DNA of 64,000 bases from Streptomyces actuosus (GCF_016921115.1 NZ_JAFFZS010000023.1:56013-120012); one strand, 5' to 3'. Positions 42,796 to 53,749 are shown, counted from the stretch's first letter. The notes: a model not told the origin generated them from the letters alone. Numbers and translations: made by a program.

Positions 42796-43017
42796 TGGTG
42801 CCCCGGCAAGCAGCATTCGCCCCGTCGCAACGCCCGGTACGCTCCCCCACCGCCCCGAGGGCGTGGGGGGTGCCCCGGTCGCCGCACCGCCCGAAACCCC
42901 GAGGACGTCCGGTAGGAGGGCTTCCGGCCGGCACTCCTCCAGGCTCTTCGAAGGGGGACGCCCAAAGCACGCACCGGACGCCGGTCCTCGACGGGCGAAC
43001 GTTGTCTGCCGTGGTAC
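42796..43017. repeat. Degenerate MITE-like foldback element, copy A
   Basis: About 222 bases between the NB-ARC and Nudix genes. The left end TGGTGCCCCGGCAAGCAGCA and the right end (read inverted) match the ends of the element at 58621-58787. Shared phrases include ATTCGCCCCGTCG, GAGGGCTTCCGGCCGGCA, GCACGCACCGGACGCCG and ACGGGCGAACGTTG. The ends are imperfect inverted repeats. Copy A has about 30 extra bases in the right half and eroded ends, so it looks older. It has no coding capacity for a transposase. Confidence 0.7.
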
Positions 43018-43154
43018 AGGCAGAGCCTAGTTCACGCTCTGCAACGTCCCGGGTGGAGCGCGGCGGGGGCGTCGCCCGATCGGATCAGGCGATGGTCACA
43101 CCAGCCCGGGCCGGGCGTCCGCGCCTCGCGGGGCGCCCGCCCTCGGGCAGGGCC

Positions 43155-43781
43155 TCACGCGTCGAAGGGCCGCGCCGGCCACGGCGCCAGGGCCGGCCGC
43201 AGCGCGTCGAGACCGGCGCCGTCCCGCGCCGCCGCCAGCGACAGGACACCGACGACGAGGCAGTTGTTGTGCAGTTCGCCCGCGAGCACGCCGCGCACCA
43301 GCTCCGTGACCGGGACACGGGTGATCTCCATGTCCGCCTCCTCGTGCTCCACCTCGAAGCGCTCGCCCTCCGCCTCGGACAGGCCCCGGGCCAGGAAGAT
43401 CCGCACGGCTTCGTCGCAGCCGCCGGGCGTGGTGTAGACGTCGGTCAGCACCCGCCAGTCCTCGGCCTTGACGTGCGCCTCCTCGTACAGCTCGCGCTGC
43501 GCGGCGTGCAGCGGGTTCTCGCCGGGGACGTCGAGCAGCCCGGCGGGGATCTCCCACAGCTTCCGGCGCACCGGGTGGCGGTACTGGCGGATGACGATGA
43601 CGCGGTCCGCGTCGTCCAGGGCCAGGACGGCGACCGAGCCCGGGTGGACCTGGTAGTCCCGGTGGACGACCGTGCCGTCGGGCATGACCACGTCGTCGGT
43701 GCGGACGGAGGTCTTGTTGCCCGTGAAGGGGGTCTTTGTGGCCCGGATCTCCCACTCCTCGGCGGTGTCCCTGATCGTCAT
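43155..43781 (-). CDS. Nudix hydrolase, ADP-ribose pyrophosphatase type
   Basis: 208 residues from ATG 43781 (AGGGGA upstream). The ADPRase layout is present: an N-terminal beta domain (VMPDGTVVHRDYQVHPGSVAVLAL), IRQYRHPVRRKLWEIPAGLLD and the Nudix helix with RELYEEAHV. The last Nudix-box residue after EE-A is His where Gly is typical. EEADMEITRVP follows. It cleaves ADP-ribose to AMP and ribose-5-phosphate. It lies 92 bases after pyrG, as in the conserved actinobacterial order. Confidence 0.9.
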   Translation of the reverse strand: MTIRDTAEEWEIRATKTPFTGNKTSVRTDDVVMPDGTVVHRDYQVHPGSVAVLALDDADRVIVIRQYRHPVRRKLWEIPAGLLDVPGENPLHAAQRELYEEAHVKAEDWRVLTDVYTTPGGCDEAVRIFLARGLSEAEGERFEVEHEEADMEITRVPVTELVRGVLAGELHNNCLVVGVLSLAAARDGAGLDALRPALAPWPARPFDA

Positions 43782-43815
43782 GCCTGTCTTCCCCTGTCCT
43801 TCCACGTGCGCAGAT

Positions 43816-43858
43816 GTGGCCGGGGCGCACACCAAGTGAATGGGTGCGCCCCGGCCAC
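43816..43858 (-). terminator. Terminator after pyrG
   Basis: GTGGCCGGGGCGCAC and its exact complement (15 bp) with a 13-base loop, 16 bases past the pyrG stop and 35 bases before the Nudix start. Confidence 0.75.
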
Positions 43859-43873
43859 CGTACAACTGGTGTG

Positions 43874-45550
<1,677 letters not shown>

Positions 45551-46033
45551 GAGGGGGCTCCCGTGGTCGCGGTCTGGAGGGTGCGGTTCGGGGGCTTGTC
45601 ACCCACCGGTCCACGGGCTACCAGGGTATCAGCGACAGGGACCGACGGCTTCCGGCCACACTGCGCGCACGCGCCGACACGGACACGGGACATGCGGCCG
45701 CCCCGGGCGCCGCGGGGAAGCCCGGCGCGGCCGCGCCGGGCTTCCCCGCCTCTCACCCGGTGCTCACCCGTTCGGCCGACGCGGGTTGCCCGGAGCGGGG
45801 CGCAGATCATCTACGTGCGTCGTATCCTGCTCGGACACTCGCTGCCGAGCCCGGCCGGGTCGACGGCACCACCCCCCGCCCGCAGATCACCGGAACAACG
45901 AGAGCTCGTCAGTTCGTTGAGCATGAGTTGTGGCTTTGCCATCGAGGCTGAGCGGCTGCTTTGCTTCACCGCTCAACGACGCTTTACAACAACCCCTTGA
46001 CCGCACTAGCGACCGCCCCGTTCGCGGGGTGAC
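45551..46033. promoter_or_regulatory. Divergent region between pyrG and the GH15 gene, with large palindrome and leader stems
   Basis: 483 bases without a gene. A perfect 34-bp palindrome (GGGGAAGCCCGGCGCGG and its complement, no loop) occupies 45714-45747. From about 45895 the sequence is less GC-rich. It contains TGAGCGG...CCGCTCA (45949-45975) and, just before the GH15 start, CCCCG-TTCG-CGGGG (46016-46029). The last hairpin overlaps the ribosome-site position and could limit translation. Confidence 0.45.
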
Positions 46034-47860
46034 GTGGCCGTTCGACTGGAGTTGCACGTGGCCGGGCGCATCGAAGACTACGCACTCATCGGAGACATGC
46101 AGACCGCGGCGCTGGTCTGCCGGGACGGCACGGTGGACTGGCTGTGCCTTCCCCGCTTCGACTCGCATGCCATCTTCGCCGGTCTGCTGGGCACCGAGGA
46201 ACACGGCTTCTGGCGCCTCGGTCCGGCCCACGCCTCCGACGTGGAGCCGCCCGCCGCCGCCCGGCGCGGCTACCGGGGCGACTCGCTGGTGCTGGAGTCG
46301 GAGTGGGACACACCGCGCGGCACGGTCCGGGTGACGGACTTCATGCCCCCGCGTGACGGCGCCCCGCAGCTGATCCGGATCGTGGAGGGCGTCTCCGGCC
46401 GGGTGCCGATGCGGTCCACCCTGCGCATGCGGTTCTCCTACGGCAGGGTGGTGCCGTGGGTGCACAAGCACGACGGGCGCACGGTGGCGGTGGCGGGCCC
46501 GGACTCGGTGTGGTTCGACACCGACGGCGAGACCTACGGGAAGTCCCTGACGACGTACTCGGACTTCACCGTGGCACCGGGCGACCGGGTCGCGTTCACC
46601 ATCTCCTGGCGCCCGTCGCACAAGGAGCCGCCGCCCCTGCCGGAGCCGGAGCAGTCGCTGGAGGCGACGGAGGAGTTCTGGCGCGACTGGGTGGAGCAGT
46701 GCACGTACCACGGCCCCTACCGGGAGGCCGTGATCCGCTCGCTGATCACTCTCAAGGCGCTGACCTACGCCCCCACCGGCGGCATCGTCGCCGCTCCCAC
46801 CACCTCCCTGCCGGAGGACATCGGCGGCGTCCGCAACTGGGACTACCGCTACACCTGGCTGCGGGACGCGGCGATCACCCTGTCGTCGCTGCTGCGCACC
46901 GGCTACCGCGAAGAGGCCCGGGCCTGGCGCGAATGGCTGCTGCGCGCGGTCGCCGGCGACCCGGAGAACCTCCAGATCATGTACGGCATCGCCGGCGAGC
47001 GCGAACTGGGCGAGGCGGAGCTGGACTGGCTGCCGGGCTACGAGAAGTCGGCGCCGGTCCGGGTCGGCAACGGCGCCGCGCACCAGCTCCAGCTGGACGT
47101 GTACGGCGAGGTCACCGAGGCACTCCACCTGGCGCACATGACGGGCCTGGCCCGCAACGACTACGCCTCGCTGCTCCAGCTGAAGCTGATCCGCTACCTG
47201 GAGGACCACTGGCAGGAGCCGGACGAGGGCATCTGGGAGGTGCGCGGCCCGCGCCGGCACTTCGTGCACTCCAAGGTGATGGCCTGGGTCGCCGTGGACC
47301 GGACGATCAAGCTGATCGAGTCGGGCGACGCCGACGGGCCGCTGGAGCGGTGGCGCGAACTGCGCGACGACATCCACCGGGACGTGTGCGAGAGGGGCTA
47401 CGACAAGGAGCGCAACACCTTCACGCAGTCCTACGGCTCGAAGGAGCTGGACGCGTCCTTGCTGCTCATCCCGCAGATGGGTTTCCTGCCGCCGGACGAC
47501 AAGCGGGTCATCGGCACCATCGAGGCCATCCAGCGGGAGCTGTCCACGCCGGACGGTTTCATCCTGCGCTACCCGACCGAAGGGGAGAGCGCGGGCGTCG
47601 ACGGCCTGCCCGGCGACGAGGGCGCGTTCCTGGCGTGCTCGTTCTGGATGGCGGACGACCTGGCGATGATCGGCCGCGTCGACGAGGCCCGCAAGCTGTT
47701 CGAGAAGCTGCTCTCCCTGCGCAACGACCTCGGTCTGCTCGCGGAGGAGTGGGACCCGCGGCGGCAGCGCCAGGTCGGCAACTTCCCGCAGGCCTTCAGC
47801 CACGTCCCCCTGATCGACACGGCCCTGCGCCTGACGGCTTCGGGGGCCTACGGAGGCTGA
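46034..47860 (+). CDS. Glycoside hydrolase family 15 protein (glucoamylase/trehalase-like)
   Basis: 608 residues from GTG 46034. The N-terminal beta-sandwich region (about 1-220) includes YALIGDMQTAALVCRDGTVDWLC. The (alpha/alpha)6 barrel (about 230-600) has TTSLPEDIGGVRNWDYRYTWLRDAA, a signature of the glucoamylase-like family. The second catalytic Glu is probably in LAEEWDP. No signal peptide, so it is cytoplasmic. In actinobacteria this subfamily includes trehalases, with some members acting on other alpha-glucosides. Trehalose breakdown is the best guess. It stands alone with its own leader. Confidence 0.9.
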   Translation: MAVRLELHVAGRIEDYALIGDMQTAALVCRDGTVDWLCLPRFDSHAIFAGLLGTEEHGFWRLGPAHASDVEPPAAARRGYRGDSLVLESEWDTPRGTVRVTDFMPPRDGAPQLIRIVEGVSGRVPMRSTLRMRFSYGRVVPWVHKHDGRTVAVAGPDSVWFDTDGETYGKSLTTYSDFTVAPGDRVAFTISWRPSHKEPPPLPEPEQSLEATEEFWRDWVEQCTYHGPYREAVIRSLITLKALTYAPTGGIVAAPTTSLPEDIGGVRNWDYRYTWLRDAAITLSSLLRTGYREEARAWREWLLRAVAGDPENLQIMYGIAGERELGEAELDWLPGYEKSAPVRVGNGAAHQLQLDVYGEVTEALHLAHMTGLARNDYASLLQLKLIRYLEDHWQEPDEGIWEVRGPRRHFVHSKVMAWVAVDRTIKLIESGDADGPLERWRELRDDIHRDVCERGYDKERNTFTQSYGSKELDASLLLIPQMGFLPPDDKRVIGTIEAIQRELSTPDGFILRYPTEGESAGVDGLPGDEGAFLACSFWMADDLAMIGRVDEARKLFEKLLSLRNDLGLLAEEWDPRRQRQVGNFPQAFSHVPLIDTALRLTASGAYGG

Positions 47861-48201
47861 GGCGGGCGGAGGTCCCGCCCCCTCGCCCCCCTCGTGCGTC
47901 CCTGTGCCGGGGGCGACGCCGGCGCGGACGGCACACGGGCTCCCCCGCGCCCACGGCTTGCTCCACCGCGCCGCCCCGGCCGCGGCCGTCGCACACGGCC
48001 GGGGCGCACCGGGCATGCACAGCGGTGGCCGGGCCGTACCCGCGGACGTGCGGCGCTGTTCGGCGGACCCCAGGTCGCGCGGCATGAGGTGCTCCCCGCC
48101 GGGCGTCGGGCGGCGGCGAGCCGGGCCGTGTGGCGGTGAACATTCCCCGCCACAGCACTAGCCTGGAATCGGACATTTGCCCCGTGCGAAAGGGGGCGGC
48201 C
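47861..48201 (+). promoter_or_regulatory. Upstream region of the flavin oxidase gene
   Basis: 341 bases without a gene. GTGGCGG (48130-48136) pairs with CCGCCAC (48147-48153). Between this stem and the start codon lies TAGCCT, a possible -10 about 40 bases upstream. The rest is GC-rich without recognisable signals. Confidence 0.4.
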
Positions 48202-49584
48202 ATGGCTACCCCATCGAAGGCGGGCGCGGCTCTCACCGCACTCCGCGAGGATCTGGCCGGCGAGGTGTTCACCCCGTCCGACCCGGGCTACGACGAGGCG
48301 CGCATCGTCTTCAACGCCATGATCGACCTGCGCCCGGCGGCGATCGCGCAGTGCGCGAACGAATCCGACGTCGTACGGTCCGTGCGCTGCGCGCGGGAGC
48401 TGGACCTGCCGGTCGCGGTGCGCGGGGGCGGGCACAGCGTGGCGGGGATGGCACTGGGTGACGGCGCCTTCGTGGTCGATCTGCGCCGGATGCACGAGGT
48501 GACCGTCGATCCGGCGGCGGAGGCGGTCCGGGTGCAGGGCGGCGCGACGATGAGCCATCTGGACCGGGCCACCGAACCGTACCGACTCGCCACGACCGGC
48601 GGCCGGGCCTCGACCACCGGCGTCGGCGGCTATGTCCTCGGCGGTGGAAGCGGCTGGCTGGACCGCTGGTGCGGACTCGCCATCGACAATCTGCTGAGCG
48701 TCGAGCTGGTCACCGCCGACGGGGGACGGACCCACGCGAGCGCCGACGAGAACCCCGATCTGTTCTGGGCCCTGCACGGGGGCGGCGGCAACTTCGGCAT
48801 CGCCACCGCGCTCACGCTGAAGCTGCACGAACTGCCCGCCTTCTCCATCGCACTGCTGCTCTACCTCCCGGAGCACGGCCCGGAGGTCACCCGTACGTAC
48901 CGCGAGGTCATCGAGTCCGGGCCCCAGGAGGCGAGCGGCGGCGTGCTGTACTTCACCGGCCCGCCGGAGGAGTTCGTGCCGGAGCACCTCGTGGGCAGGC
49001 TGACCCTCGGCGTGCTGCTGACGTACGCCGGCCCGGAGGAGGACCTGCGCAAGCTGGCCCAGCCGCTGCTGGCGCTGCCGCACGAGGGGGAGATCGTCGG
49101 GGCGATGCCGTACGCCGACGTGCAGTGCATGATCGACGACCCGCCCGGGATGCGGAACTACTGGTCGGCCGAGTACCTGAACGGTGCCCCGGACGACTTC
49201 GTGGACGTCTTCTGCGGTCTCGCCGACTCCGTGCCGGTGCCCACAGGCACCCAGCACACGCTGTTGCCGCAGGGCGGCGCGATCGCCTCCGGACCGCACG
49301 ACTACCCGGTGCCCTACCGGGACGCGCCGTGGGTCGTGCACCCGTTCGGCATCTGGGAGGACCCGGCCGACGACGCGCGGTGCGTCCAGTGGGTCCGCGA
49401 CGTCCGCACCGCCGTCCAGCCCTGGAGCTCGGGAGCGACCTACCTCAACTTCATCGGCGACGAGGGCGCCGAACGGGTCGTGGCCGGACTGGGCTCGGAG
49501 AACCTCCGCCGACTGGCCGAGGTGAAGCGCGCGTACGACCCCGACAACGTCTTCCGGTTCAACCACAACATCGGCCCGGCCTGA
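48202..49584 (+). CDS. FAD-dependent oxidase, berberine-bridge/6-HDNO-like
   Basis: 460 residues from ATG 48202 (AAGGGGG upstream). The FAD domain (PCMH type) has RGGGHSVAG with the His that usually bonds covalently to FAD, and TTGVGGYVLGGGSGW. The second covalent Cys seen in bicovalent enzymes is absent (GGRASTTG at that position), so a single covalent link is expected. The C-terminal BBE segment ends YDPDNVFRFNHNI. Substrates in the family are sugars, alkaloids or polyketides; none can be named here. No biosynthetic cluster surrounds it, and the PucR gene follows in the same direction after 202 bases. Confidence 0.9.
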   Translation: MATPSKAGAALTALREDLAGEVFTPSDPGYDEARIVFNAMIDLRPAAIAQCANESDVVRSVRCARELDLPVAVRGGGHSVAGMALGDGAFVVDLRRMHEVTVDPAAEAVRVQGGATMSHLDRATEPYRLATTGGRASTTGVGGYVLGGGSGWLDRWCGLAIDNLLSVELVTADGGRTHASADENPDLFWALHGGGGNFGIATALTLKLHELPAFSIALLLYLPEHGPEVTRTYREVIESGPQEASGGVLYFTGPPEEFVPEHLVGRLTLGVLLTYAGPEEDLRKLAQPLLALPHEGEIVGAMPYADVQCMIDDPPGMRNYWSAEYLNGAPDDFVDVFCGLADSVPVPTGTQHTLLPQGGAIASGPHDYPVPYRDAPWVVHPFGIWEDPADDARCVQWVRDVRTAVQPWSSGATYLNFIGDEGAERVVAGLGSENLRRLAEVKRAYDPDNVFRFNHNIGPA

Positions 49585-49786
49585 GGACGGCGCGGGCGGG
49601 CCCGTCCGCGCTCCGGCAGGGCCCGCCCGCGTGCCGCACTCGGCCCGGCGCGTCGATCACCTCTCGCGCGGCCCGCTCCCCCTCGGTGACGCCGCCCTCC
49701 ATGTACCCCTGGTTCGCGGGCCGGTGATCGTCCCGGTGACCGTCCGGAGATGTTGCCGGAACGTGCACGCAGGTAGCGTCCGCAGC

Positions 49787-51430
49787 ATGGACACCCGCAC
49801 CGACCACCGATTCGACACCCAGGGCGCCGGGATCACCGTGCAGCGGGCACTGGAGCTGCCGGGACTGCGCAGCGGGCTGCCCGAGGTGCTCGCGGGCGCC
49901 GACCGGCTGAACCGCACCGTGCGGTGGGTGCACGCGGGCGAGGTGCCCAACATCGCCTCCCTGCTCAAGGGCGGTGAGCTGCTGCTGACCACCGGCTACG
50001 GGCTCGGTACCCGTCCGGCGGAGCAGCGGGCGTTCGTGCGGACACTGGCGGAGCGGGGCATCGCGGCCCTGGTGATCGAGCTCGGCCCACGGTTCACCCG
50101 GCTGCCGGCGCCCCTGGTCGACACGGCACGCTCGGCCGGGCTGCCGCTCGTCCAGTTGCACCGCGAGGTGCCGTTCGTGACGGTGACCGAGGAGATCCAC
50201 ACCGAGATCGTCAACGGCCACTACGCGCTGCTGCAGCGGGCGGAGGAGGTGCACCGGCGCTGCACCGAGGCCCTGCTCGGCGGCGGCGGGGTACCGCAGG
50301 TCCTCGGCATCCTGGCGGACTTCAGCGGCAACCCGGTGTTCCTGGAGACGGCGGACGGCCGGCTGCTGTACGCCGCCGGCGCCGGACCCGAGGGCGCGGA
50401 CCCGCTGCAGGTCTGGGAGGGCCTGCGCGGCCAGCACAAGGACGCGCCGCCGCCGTCGGGTTCGGTCCTGGTGGACGTGCCGGGCGGCGGGGCCGGAGCG
50501 GGCGCGGTGCGGGCCCGTCTGGTGCTGCTGCCGGTACGGTCCCCCCTCTCACCCGTGCACCGCATCGCCGCCGAGCGAGCGGCGGGGATCCTGGCGGTGG
50601 TGCTGATGCAGGCCCGGCAGGAGGAGGAGCTGGCCGCACGCGGACGCGGCGACTTCCTGACCGACCTCGCCGAGGGCCGGATCACCGAGGAGGACGCCCC
50701 GGCGCAGGCCCGCGTACTGGGCTTCAGGCCGGGCGCCGGGCCGCTGCTGCCGGTCGTGATGCGACTGGACGACGCTCTCTCCCCCGGCGGCGGCTGGGCG
50801 GTGCTGGCGCGGGCGGTCGCGGAGGAACTGGCCTCGGTGGGCGTGCCGGTGCTGCTCGGTGTGCGGCCGGTGGAGGGCCGCGTCCTGGTGCTGCTCGGCC
50901 TGCGCTCGGAGCCGGAGCGCGCGGCCGTCGCGGACCGGGTCGCGGCAGCGCTGCGGGCCGGGGTCGAGCGGGCGGGGATGCGGCGGCCGGGCGGGCAGCC
51001 GCCGGTCGTGGTGGTCGGCGTCGCGGGCGGCTGGGCGGCGGTGTCCGCGGGTCTCAGGCACGCGGCGGAGACGGCGACCGCGGCGCAGGGCCTCACCGAC
51101 CGCCCCTGGTACGACGCCCGCCGCCTCGACATCGACCTTCTGCTGTGGCGGCTGCGCGACCATCCGGACCTGGCGGCGTTCGTGGACCGCGCCATCGGTC
51201 CGCTCCGTGACCACGACCGCCGCTCCAGACCGCCTCTGCTGCCCACTCTGGAGACCTACCTCGCCCACGCCGGCCGCAAGGCGGAGACGGCCCGCGAACT
51301 GCATCTGAACCGGCAGACCCTGTACAACCGGCTGGCCCGGATCGGCGAACTGCTCGGCACCGACCTGGACGACCCGCAGACGGTGCTGGCGTTGAGCCTG
51401 GCGCTGCGGGCGCGGCGGCACGTCGGCTGA
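49787..51430 (+). CDS. PucR-family transcriptional regulator
   Basis: 547 residues from ATG 49787. The N-terminal PucR-like domain (about 10-135) has TVQRALELPGLRSGLPEVLAG and GGELLLTTGYGL. A middle GAF-like/CdaR region follows. The C-terminal helix-turn-helix (about 485-540) is YLAHAGRKAETARELHLNRQTLYNRLARI. Family members respond to purine breakdown products or other metabolites. TAGCGT lies 8 bases before the ATG, as in a -10 of a leaderless message. The target genes are unknown; the upstream flavin oxidase gene is a candidate by position. Confidence 0.9.
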   Translation: MDTRTDHRFDTQGAGITVQRALELPGLRSGLPEVLAGADRLNRTVRWVHAGEVPNIASLLKGGELLLTTGYGLGTRPAEQRAFVRTLAERGIAALVIELGPRFTRLPAPLVDTARSAGLPLVQLHREVPFVTVTEEIHTEIVNGHYALLQRAEEVHRRCTEALLGGGGVPQVLGILADFSGNPVFLETADGRLLYAAGAGPEGADPLQVWEGLRGQHKDAPPPSGSVLVDVPGGGAGAGAVRARLVLLPVRSPLSPVHRIAAERAAGILAVVLMQARQEEELAARGRGDFLTDLAEGRITEEDAPAQARVLGFRPGAGPLLPVVMRLDDALSPGGGWAVLARAVAEELASVGVPVLLGVRPVEGRVLVLLGLRSEPERAAVADRVAAALRAGVERAGMRRPGGQPPVVVVGVAGGWAAVSAGLRHAAETATAAQGLTDRPWYDARRLDIDLLLWRLRDHPDLAAFVDRAIGPLRDHDRRSRPPLLPTLETYLAHAGRKAETARELHLNRQTLYNRLARIGELLGTDLDDPQTVLALSLALRARRHVG

Positions 51431-51751
51431 GGACCTGCCGGGTCCCCCCGCCCGCGCCGTGCGGAGCCCGGTCCCGCGCGGGTCTCCCGACCGGCGCGGG
51501 TTCCGTGACCGGAAGGGTCCGCCGGCGGGATCGCGGCGACGCCGCGGACGTCCACCGGAGGCGTCACCGACCTGCCGAACAGCTCACCCGGTGCCGGGAC
51601 CGGGAAGCCTCGCCGGAGAGTGCAGGACGTCCGGTGCGATGTACAGCACGGTGGAGGGTCGCCCGCGCAGGGGGCGTACGCGGGCGATCCCGGCAACGCG
51701 GCGAGGTACCGCGCCAGACGCAGCGAGCACGACGTGGCTTTCCCACACGCG
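51431..51751. other. Gene-free stretch between convergent pucR and glycosyltransferase genes
   Basis: 321 bases. No coding frame, RNA gene or strong terminator hairpin stands out. Weak GC-rich repeats (CCGCGCGGG) lie just after pucR. Confidence 0.35.
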
Positions 51752-52885
51752 CTAGACGAGCGGCCGGGGCTGGGTCAACTCGTCGTAGACGCTGAGGACC
51801 TGGGCGACCGTCTCGTCCTCGGTCGGCCAGGTGGCCGCCTGCCGTGCCGCGTTGTCCCGCAGTTCCCCGCGCCGCGCGGGGTCGCCGAGCAGCCGGACGA
51901 CCGCCGCGGCGAGGGCCGCGGCGTCCGCCTCGCGGACGAGTTCGGCGGCGTCGCCCACCAGTTCGCGGATGCCCGGGGTGTCGACGGCGACCAGCGGGAC
52001 CCGCGCGTGCAGGGCCTCCTGCGCGAGCACCGAGCGCGCCTCCCGGCCACCGGGCAGCAGTGCGAGATCGGCGGCCGCGAGCAGTTCGCCCACGTCGTCG
52101 CGGCGCCCGACGAGCCGCACCGGCAGTTCCTCGCGCTCGACACGGCCCTGGAGAGGGGCCCGCAGCGGCCCCTCCCCGGCGACGACGAGCAGGGGCGGTG
52201 GGACGAGCCGGCGCCAGGCACGCGCCGCGTCCAGCAGGACGTCGTAGCCGCGATGCCGGTCGAGCGAGCCCACGGCGACGAGCAACGGGCGTCCCGTGGA
52301 CCCCAGTTCGGCGCGCAGCTTGGGCCGGGGCCGCTCGGGTTCCTCCGCTCCCGGGACGGGACGCCGGCCCGGCAGGCCGACCGCCGCGAGCCGCGCGTCG
52401 CGCGCACCGGTGCGGCGGGCCCGGTCCACCAGGTCCGAACTGGTGCCCAGCACCACGGCGGCGGCCTTCACCACCCGCCGCTCGAGCAGGCGCACCAGGT
52501 GGGCGCGTGCCCCTTCGGCGTAGGCGTGGTTGTGCCAGGTGACGACGAGCGGGGTGGTGCGGCCGCTGAGCGCCAGGACGGCCCGGAAGGAGGCGTGCAG
52601 ACCGTGCGCGTGCACCAGGTCGGCGTCGGTGCAGGCCGCCCGCAGGGCGGCGACGGAGGCGGGGTCGCTGCTCCGCGGGACGTGCGCGTGGTCGGCGCCG
52701 GTCGCGGTGAAGCCGTAGGCGTGATCCGCCTCGGCGGGGGCGCACACCGTGACGCGTACACCCCGCGCGACGAGCCCGGCGGCCAGGGAGCGCACGTGGG
52801 CGCTGCTGCCGGCGTTGCCTCCGCCCAGCACCTGCACGGTGCGCAGCGGCGACTGGCCGTGCGGTGTGGGGCTGATCGGGCTCAC
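51752..52885 (-). CDS. GT4-family glycosyltransferase
   Basis: 377 residues from GTG 52885 (AGGAG about 10 bases upstream). Two Rossmann-like domains. The first has VQVLGGGNAGSSAHVRSLAAGL and LVHAHGLHA. The second has LLVAVGSLDRHRGYDVLLDA and the E-x7-E motif in EARSVLAQEAL, with DTPGIRELVGDAA after it. It is a retaining enzyme that would use a nucleotide or lipid-linked sugar donor. The upstream gene on the same strand encodes a MraY/WecA-like membrane protein. Together they may build a lipid-linked glycan; substrate unknown. Confidence 0.9.
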   Translation of the reverse strand: MSPISPTPHGQSPLRTVQVLGGGNAGSSAHVRSLAAGLVARGVRVTVCAPAEADHAYGFTATGADHAHVPRSSDPASVAALRAACTDADLVHAHGLHASFRAVLALSGRTTPLVVTWHNHAYAEGARAHLVRLLERRVVKAAAVVLGTSSDLVDRARRTGARDARLAAVGLPGRRPVPGAEEPERPRPKLRAELGSTGRPLLVAVGSLDRHRGYDVLLDAARAWRRLVPPPLLVVAGEGPLRAPLQGRVEREELPVRLVGRRDDVGELLAAADLALLPGGREARSVLAQEALHARVPLVAVDTPGIRELVGDAAELVREADAAALAAAVVRLLGDPARRGELRDNAARQAATWPTEDETVAQVLSVYDELTQPRPLV

Positions 52886-53059
52886 GTGGCCGGGGCTCCT
52901 GGTTCGGCGTCGGGTGGTCACGAAGAAACGTACAGAAGGATCACGCGCCGGGTGTGTGCCGCGCAGAGGCCTCCCGGCGCCCCGCCAAGGATGCCAGGAC
53001 ACACGTGCGTTCCGGGACGACGGGGGCGCGCGCCCGGTCAGCGCTCACTCCCACATCAC

Positions 53060-53749
53060 TCACACGAGTGAACGAGCCGCCTCGCTCACCCGGTCCCCGC
53101 ACACCGCGGCGGCCACGAGCGCGGCGGCGTGCACCAGCAGCCCGGCCCGCCCGTTGCCCGCGACGACGGCCGCGCCGAGAGCCGCACCCAGCGCGTGCGC
53201 GCCGGTGTCCCCCAGCATCGCGCGCTCCCCCAGATCGTCGGGGAGCGCGGCCGCCGCGGCCCCGGCGGCGACGGCGGACAACTCGCCCGCAGGCCCGGCC
53301 CGCAGCAGCCCCGGTGCCGCGAGGGCGAGCACCGCACCGGCGGCCCGGCCGGGCCGTACGTCGACGAGGTTGACGAAGTGGGCGGCCCCGGCGATCACCA
53401 CCCCGGCGAGCACGCGGTCGGCCGGCCGCTCCTTGAGCAGGGTCCCCGCGGCGAGCCCGGCCGCCGAGACCCCGAACAGCTTCACGGCTCCGCTGGTGAC
53501 GTCACCGTGCCGCAGCGCACCGAGGTGGTCCCGGAAGCCGCGGCGCGGATCACCGGCCCCGGCCACGTCGTCGTAGGCCCCGCAGGCCCCGGCGGCGGCC
53601 ACGGCGAGCCCGGCCGCGGGCCGCACCCGCGCGCCCGCCACAGCCGCGGCGAAGGCGACCGCTGGGCCCGGGTACAGCGCGGCGGTGGCGGCCCGGGCGA
53701 GGCCGCAGGCGAGGGCGAACGAGAGACTCCGCGGGGCGCGTCCGGTCAT
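53060..53749 (-). CDS. Polytopic membrane protein, MraY/WecA-like (GT4-lipid) relative
   Basis: 229 residues, about six to seven membrane segments. Motifs recall the phospho-sugar transferase family: GAYDDVAG (the DD pair), RGFRDHLGALRHG, KLFG and NLVDVRPGRA (a NLxDxxxG type). GDTGAHALGA near the C-terminus is another family-like loop. The family transfers a phospho-amino-sugar from a UDP-sugar to undecaprenyl phosphate. The protein is shorter than MraY (about 320-360), lacking N-terminal segments, so activity is uncertain. It is 174 bases upstream of the GT4 gene. Confidence 0.72.
   Translation of the reverse strand: MTGRAPRSLSFALACGLARAATAALYPGPAVAFAAAVAGARVRPAAGLAVAAAGACGAYDDVAGAGDPRRGFRDHLGALRHGDVTSGAVKLFGVSAAGLAAGTLLKERPADRVLAGVVIAGAAHFVNLVDVRPGRAAGAVLALAAPGLLRAGPAGELSAVAAGAAAAALPDDLGERAMLGDTGAHALGAALGAAVVAGNGRAGLLVHAAALVAAAVCGDRVSEAARSLV

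Noticed and set aside
42671..43154. Short coding frames in the gap between the NB-ARC and Nudix genes
   Set aside because: Most of this interval is foldback element A. The frames are not shared as proteins between the two copies of the element.
46016..46029. Extra-stable cUUCGg tetraloop
   Set aside because: The loop is closed by G-C, not C-G, so it is not the special stable tetraloop. It was kept only as an ordinary hairpin.
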